A DNA stretch of 64,000 nucleotides from Salinibacterium sp. M195 (GTDB taxonomy: Bacteria > Actinomycetota > Actinomycetes > Actinomycetales > Microbacteriaceae): assembly GCF_019443965.1 (NCBI RefSeq), contig NZ_CP040814.1, forward strand, positions 992,001 to 1,056,000, written 5' to 3'. Under the pieces are notes generated by a model that was given only the letters and a program-made list of their open reading frames with translations, made no database searches and was not told where the DNA came from. Positions 59,655-64,000 of the stretch are shown piece by piece; positions within the stretch are counted from its first letter, which is position 1; each line of letters begins with the position of its first letter. Both the position numbers and the translations under genes were made by a program.

Positions 59655-60191
59655 ATGTCACGAATCGGAAGACTTCCTATTGATGTCCCCGCTGGTGTCA
59701 CAATCACCATCGCAGGACAAAACGTCGCGGTAAAGGGTCCCAAGGGTGAGCTCGCGCTTACCGTCAAGGCTCCTATCGCTGTAGCTCTCGAAGAGGGTCA
59801 GGTTCTCGTAACTCGTCCCAACGACGAGCGCGAATCGCGTTCGCTTCACGGCCTCACCCGTACGCTCATCGCTAACCAGATCGTCGGTGTTACTGACGGT
59901 TACACCAAGGGCCTTGAGGTCGTTGGTACCGGTTACCGCGTTACGGCAAAGGGCAACTCGGTTGAGTTTGCTCTCGGGTACTCACACTCGATCACTGTTG
60001 ACCCGCCCGCAGGCATCAGCTTCGCGGTCGAGGGAAATAACAAACTAGTTGTCAGCGGCATCGACAAGCAGGCGGTTGGCGAAGTAGCAGCCAACATTCG
60101 TAAATTGCGCAAGCCAGAGCCCTACAAGGGCAAGGGTGTGCGCTACGCCGGCGAAGTTGTTCGTCGCAAGGCCGGAAAGAGTGGTAAGTAG
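59655..60191 (+). CDS. rplF: 50S ribosomal protein L6
   Basis: 178 residues. [19 protein letters not shown] and the C-terminal [27 protein letters not shown] are typical. Near the sarcin-ricin loop. Confidence 0.98.
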   Translation: MSRIGRLPIDVPAGVTITIAGQNVAVKGPKGELALTVKAPIAVALEEGQVLVTRPNDERESRSLHGLTRTLIANQIVGVTDGYTKGLEVVGTGYRVTAKGNSVEFALGYSHSITVDPPAGISFAVEGNNKLVVSGIDKQAVGEVAANIRKLRKPEPYKGKGVRYAGEVVRRKAGKSGK

Positions 60192-60193
60192 AC

Positions 60194-60565
60194 ATGGCTC
60201 TCGGAACCAGAGGTAAGAGCAAGTCGGCCGCCAAGGGCCGCCGGCACGCACGTCTCCGCAAGAAGGTTGTGGGCACCGAGGTGCGCCCCCGTCTCGTGGT
60301 CACGCGTTCAGCGCGTCACGTATTCGTCCAGGTTGTCGATGACTCCAAGGGCATCACTGTCGCTTCGGCTTCGACCATGGAGTCGGACATGCGAACGTTT
60401 GATGGCGACAAGACCGCCAAGGCACGCAAGATCGGCGAAATGGTCGCGGAGCGCGCCAAGCAGGCCGGTGTTGAAGCCGTCGTATTTGATCGTGGTGGAA
60501 GCCGTTACGCAGGTCGCGTTGCAGCTATCGCCGACGGAGCGCGAGAGGGTGGATTGAACCTGTGA
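60194..60565 (+). CDS. rplR: 50S ribosomal protein L18
   Basis: 123 residues. Binds 5S r[37 protein letters not shown] and [23 protein letters not shown] are typical. Its stop overlaps rpsE (GTGA). Confidence 0.97.
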   Translation: MALGTRGKSKSAAKGRRHARLRKKVVGTEVRPRLVVTRSARHVFVQVVDDSKGITVASASTMESDMRTFDGDKTAKARKIGEMVAERAKQAGVEAVVFDRGGSRYAGRVAAIADGAREGGLNL

Positions 60566-61287
60566 GCGACAACGTGGACAACAAGACAACTAACAAGGAG
60601 CAGGCCGTGGCCGCTGAGGCGACTAGCGCCATCTCCGTACCTGAGGTCGTCGTAGACGCCCCAGCGACTGACGTCACCAGCGAGCCTCGCGAGGCTCGTC
60701 GTGGCGGCCGTGAGCGTGGCCCCGACCGTGGTGGCCGTGGCGGAAACAACAGCCGCGACAACGACAAGAACCAGTTCCTGGAGCGCGTCGTCACCATCAA
60801 CCGTGTATCGAAGGTCGTCAAGGGTGGTCGTCGCTTTAGCTTCACCGCTCTCGTCGTCGTCGGAGACGGTAATGGCATGGTTGGTGTCGGCTACGGCAAG
60901 GCTCGTGAGGTTCCTCTCGCGATCTCGAAGGGCGTTGAAGAAGCGAAGAAGAACTTCTTCCGCGTTCCTCGCGTCGCCGCATCGATTCCTCACTCCGTTC
61001 AGGGCGAGGCTGCTGCAGGCGTAGTTCTGCTGCGTCCCGCATCCGCTGGTACCGGTGTTATCGCCGGTGGACCGGTTCGCGCCGTACTCGAGTGCGCAGG
61101 AATCCACGACGTGCTGAGCAAGTCACTCGGTTCCTCGAACACGATCAACATCGTTCACGCAACGGTTGCAGCACTCAAGCAGCTCGAAGAGCCGCGTGCA
61201 GTTGCTGCTCGTCGTGGTCTCGATGCAGAACACGTTATCCCGGCCCGCTTGCTGCGTGCCGAGGTTGAAGCTAAGGCAGGTGTCTGA
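60562..61287 (+). CDS. rpsE: 30S ribosomal protein S5
   Basis: 241 residues against about 165 in E. coli. Residues 1-75 are an extra low-complexity Asn/Ala/Thr/Glu then Arg/Gly-rich extension ([18 protein letters not shown]). The core begins at [24 protein letters not shown]5 takes part in decoding accuracy. GTG start, GTGA overlap with rplR. Confidence 0.97.
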   Translation: MSDNVDNKTTNKEQAVAAEATSAISVPEVVVDAPATDVTSEPREARRGGRERGPDRGGRGGNNSRDNDKNQFLERVVTINRVSKVVKGGRRFSFTALVVVGDGNGMVGVGYGKAREVPLAISKGVEEAKKNFFRVPRVAASIPHSVQGEAAAGVVLLRPASAGTGVIAGGPVRAVLECAGIHDVLSKSLGSSNTINIVHATVAALKQLEEPRAVAARRGLDAEHVIPARLLRAEVEAKAGV

Positions 61288-61472
61288 TGGCTGGTCGCCT
61301 GAAGGTAACCCAGATTAAGTCCAAAATTAGTGAGAAGCAGAATCAACGCGACACGTTGCGCAGCCTTGGGCTGAAGCGCATCGGTGCTGTTGTTATTCGC
61401 GAGGACAACTCGCAGAACCGTGGTTACGTCAACACGGTTGCTCACCTTGTCAAGGTCGAGGAGATTGACTAA
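61287..61472 (+). CDS. rpmD: 50S ribosomal protein L30
   Basis: 61 residues. [56 protein letters not shown] is the full length of the family. Overlaps both rpsE and rplO by one base. Confidence 0.97.
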   Translation: MAGRLKVTQIKSKISEKQNQRDTLRSLGLKRIGAVVIREDNSQNRGYVNTVAHLVKVEEID

Positions 61473-62089
61473 TGGCTGACGAGAAAGAAACAACAACGAA
61501 GGCACCTGCTGCCAAGAAGGCTGCTCCTGCAAAGGCTGCAGCCGCCAAGGCTCCTGCTGCGAAGGCGTCCACCACGAAGGCTCCTGCTAAGTCGACCGCC
61601 GCAAAGGCATCGACCGCGAAGAAGTCCTCGAGCGACGCTGTCGAAAGCCGCCCGCAGGTTCTGAAGATGCACCACCTCCGTCCCGCAGCAGGCGCTAAGA
61701 AGAGCCGTATGCGCGTCGGCCGTGGTGAAGGATCCAAGGGTAAGACCGCGGGTCGTGGAACCAAGGGAACCAAGGCGCGTTACAACATGCGCATTGGCTT
61801 CGAAGGTGGAAACATCAACTTCGTTATGCGTGCACCTAAGTTGCGCGGATTCAAGAACCCGTTCCGCGTCGAGTACCAGGTTGTAAACCTGGAAAAACTC
61901 GCGGAACTGTACCCCAAGGGTGGCGATGTAACCATCGCCGACCTCGTCTCAAAGGGCGCCGTTCGCAAGAACGAAAAGGTCAAGGTTCTTGGTCAGGGTG
62001 ATATTGCGGTTAAGCTGAACGTTGTAGTTGACAAGGTCTCCGGCTCTGCTGAGCAGAAGATCGTTGCGGCCGGCGGATCGGTTCAGTAA
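61472..62089 (+). CDS. rplO: 50S ribosomal protein L15 with histone-like N-terminus
   Basis: 205 residues against about 145 usually. Residues 1-60 are Lys/Ala/Pro-rich (repeated KAPA and AAKA units), resembling histone H1-like tails. The core [40 protein letters not shown] and the C-terminus are normal. The tail is probably a rRNA or assembly contact. Confidence 0.96.
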   Translation: MADEKETTTKAPAAKKAAPAKAAAAKAPAAKASTTKAPAKSTAAKASTAKKSSSDAVESRPQVLKMHHLRPAAGAKKSRMRVGRGEGSKGKTAGRGTKGTKARYNMRIGFEGGNINFVMRAPKLRGFKNPFRVEYQVVNLEKLAELYPKGGDVTIADLVSKGAVRKNEKVKVLGQGDIAVKLNVVVDKVSGSAEQKIVAAGGSVQ

Positions 62090-62119
62090 CTGTCACTGCG
62101 TGAAACGTTAGTGTCGCGC

Positions 62120-62180
62120 TGGTCACACAAGTGACCAAAGCAGACAGGATGGGTGGGGAATCCCGTAAAGGGGTTCCCCA
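62120..62180 (+). promoter_or_regulatory. Two hairpins between rplO and secY
   Basis: First: tggtcac (62120-62126) / gtgacca (62131-62137), ACAA loop. Second: tggggaatccc (62154-62164) / ggggttcccca (62170-62180), GTAAA loop, one G-U pair. Neither has a U tract. They may weaken read-through into secY or be a processing site. Confidence 0.5.
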
Positions 62181-62214
62181 TTCGCCCGCTGTACATAGAT
62201 AAATCGGAGGCCTT

Positions 62215-63534
62215 GTGTTCAAAGCTGTCGCGCGGATAATCCGCACGCCTGATCTTCGCCGGAAGATCGGGTTCACACTAGGCATCATCGCGCTGTTTAG
62301 GCTTGGCTCCTTCATACCGGCGCCGTTCGTCGACTTTGGCAACGTTCAGATGTGTCTCGCATCCAACGCTTCCAGCGGCGGGCTGTATGACCTCATCAAC
62401 CTTTTTAGTGGTGGGGCGCTCCTTCAACTTTCCGTATTTGCCCTCGGGATCATGCCGTACATCACCGCATCGATCATCGTGCAACTACTTCGCGTGGTCA
62501 TCCCGCACTTCGAGACTCTTCACAAAGAGGGCCAGTCTGGCCAGTCGACGCTGACGCAGTACACGCGTTACCTCACGATTGCTTTGGCAATTCTCCAGTC
62601 CACGACGCTGATCACCGTGGCCCGCAGCGGCGCGCTATTCCAGTCGAACGGAGTCGGCTGTGACCAGCTGCTCACCGACACCGCTTGGTACGCGATTTTG
62701 CTCATGGTCATCACAATGACGGCCGGCACCGGTCTCATCATGTGGATGGGTGAATTGGTCACAGAACGTGGAATCGGCAACGGAATGTCGATTCTGATCT
62801 TCACGTCGATCGCGGCAACGTTCCCCAGCGCGCTGTGGGGCATTTACGTCAGCAAGGGCATTGAGATCTTCGTGCTGGTCTTGATCATGGGTGTGCTCAT
62901 CATGGGCGCTGTCGTGTTCGTCGAGCAGTCGCAAAGACGCATCCCTGTTCAGTACGCCAAGCGGATGGTTGGCCGTCGTACGTACGGTGGCAATAACACC
63001 TACATCCCGATCAAGGTCAACATGGCCGGCGTGATCCCCGTAATCTTTGCGTCGTCGTTGTTGTACCTCCCCGCGTTGATCGCGAACTTCAACCAGCCAG
63101 CACAGGGCGAAGAGTCCTCGGCTTGGGTGGTCTGGATTCAGAACAACCTCGTATCCGGCCAGAGCCCGATCTATATGATCGGTTACTTCCTGCTGATCGT
63201 CGGCTTTACCTACTTCTACGTCGCAATTACCTTCAACCCAGAAGAAGTTGCCGACAACATGAAGAAGTACGGCGGGTTCGTTCCCGGTATTCGTGCGGGT
63301 CGTCCGACCGCTGAGTATCTCGACTACGTCCTCACACGTGTCACCCTGCCTGGATCTTTGTATCTTGGCCTCGTGGCGATGATTCCGTTGATTGCATTCG
63401 TAGCGATCGATGCGAACCAGAATTTCCCATTCGGCGGAGCTAGCATCCTGATTATCGTTGGTGTCGGTCTTGAGACCGTCAAGCAGATCGATTCGCAGCT
63501 GCAGCAGCGCCATTACGAAGGTTTGTTGCGTTGA
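62215..63534 (+). CDS. secY: Protein translocase subunit SecY
   Basis: 439 residues. Ten membrane helices of the translocon channel are visible. [42 protein letters not shown], and the C-terminal loop [41 protein letters not shown] are conserved. GTG start after CGGAGG. Its stop overlaps the adk TTG start. Confidence 0.98.
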   Translation: MFKAVARIIRTPDLRRKIGFTLGIIALFRLGSFIPAPFVDFGNVQMCLASNASSGGLYDLINLFSGGALLQLSVFALGIMPYITASIIVQLLRVVIPHFETLHKEGQSGQSTLTQYTRYLTIALAILQSTTLITVARSGALFQSNGVGCDQLLTDTAWYAILLMVITMTAGTGLIMWMGELVTERGIGNGMSILIFTSIAATFPSALWGIYVSKGIEIFVLVLIMGVLIMGAVVFVEQSQRRIPVQYAKRMVGRRTYGGNNTYIPIKVNMAGVIPVIFASSLLYLPALIANFNQPAQGEESSAWVVWIQNNLVSGQSPIYMIGYFLLIVGFTYFYVAITFNPEEVADNMKKYGGFVPGIRAGRPTAEYLDYVLTRVTLPGSLYLGLVAMIPLIAFVAIDANQNFPFGGASILIIVGVGLETVKQIDSQLQQRHYEGLLR

Positions 63535-64000
63535 CTCGACTCCTACTGATTGGCCCACCTGGCGCAGGCAAGGGCACTCAAGCAGCGCGCCTCGCAGAGA
63601 TTTATGGGATCCCCGCGATCTCGACTGGCGACATTTTTCGCAGCAATGTAAAAAATGGCACCGAATTGGGCACGAAGGCGAAGGCGTTCATGGACGCTGG
63701 AGACAACGTTCCCGACTCGTTAACGAATGCGCTCATCCGCGATCGACTAGAGGATGCTGACGCCCAAGCGGGGTTCCTGCTCGACGGTTACCCGCGTACA
63801 ACCGATCAGGTTCGCGAACTCGACTCCTTTCTTGCCAGCCACGGCGCGGCTCTCGACGTAGTCGTTGAGCTCGAGGCAGACCCGGAGATCGTTATTGGTC
63901 GCCTACGTAAGCGTGCTCTCGAGCAGGGGCGCAGTGACGACACTGAGGATGTAGTTCGTCACCGCCTTGAGGTCTACAGCGAACAGACGGCTCCGCTGAT
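63531..64000 (+). CDS. adk: Adenylate kinase (partial, 3' end beyond window)
   Basis: The first about 156 residues are inside the window. TTG start (63531-63533) overlaps the secY TGA. The P-loop [32 protein letters not shown] and the short LID region with [21 protein letters not shown] are typical. It interconverts AMP, ADP and ATP. No zinc cysteines occur in the visible part of the LID. Confidence 0.95.
   Translation, partial: MTRLLLIGPPGAGKGTQAARLAEIYGIPAISTGDIFRSNVKNGTELGTKAKAFMDAGDNVPDSLTNALIRDRLEDADAQAGFLLDGYPRTTDQVRELDSFLASHGAALDVVVELEADPEIVIGRLRKRALEQGRSDDTEDVVRHRLEVYSEQTAPL

Overview
The window is chromosomal DNA of a high-GC Gram-positive bacterium, most likely a member of the Microbacteriaceae (a Salinibacterium/Rhodoglobus-like actinobacterium). 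This rests on the actinobacterial rpoBC and ribosomal-protein order, frequent GTG/TTG starts, CGNR, DUF427 and SipW-type families, and Ala/Lys-rich tails on several ribosomal proteins. The genus assignment is inference. No tRNA, rRNA, CRISPR array, insertion sequence or phage gene was seen.

Layout. Positions 1-773 hold the possible tail of a gene, an array of inverted repeats and simple repeats. Positions 774-8667 are single genes: an RGG-tailed DEAD-box helicase, a DUF1684 protein, a type IB topoisomerase, a small hypothetical, a frameshifted zinc-free MDR-type quinone reductase, a ComB-like protein, a DUF427 protein, a CGNR zinc-finger regulator and an SprT-like protein. Positions 8692-13366 form a minus-strand operon of five secreted proteins with SipW-type or 'alternate' signal peptides plus their own SipW-like signal peptidase, which resembles the Bacillus TasA/SipW fibre system. 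A spermidine-synthase-like gene and a divergent agmatinase-family gene follow.

rpoB-rpoC (15890-23340) end in a perfect terminator hairpin. Convergent to them is a three-gene signalling unit: a NarL-type response regulator, a histidine kinase, and a membrane protein that looks like a kinase without its catalytic motifs. A type IV pilus operon (about 26491-40073) carries a small CxxC protein, pilB, pilT with a very long disordered N-terminus, pilC, the major pilin between two terminators, three minor-pilin-like genes, prepilin peptidase, and pilM/N/O-like genes.

The str operon follows (rpsL-rpsG-fusA-tuf, 41361-45712). A complete histidine-utilisation cluster (IclR regulator, divergent hutH-hutU-hutG-hutI) sits between it and the S10/spc operons. 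Those run rpsJ to rplO, then secY, and adk is cut by the window end. The ribosomal gene order is canonical except that rpsN is missing between rplE and rpsH.

The best candidates for new biology are the SipW-type secreted-protein operon with its palindrome-rich upstream region, the kinase/pseudokinase pair, and the pilus operon with its unusual PilT, large PilX-like protein and uncharacterised first gene.
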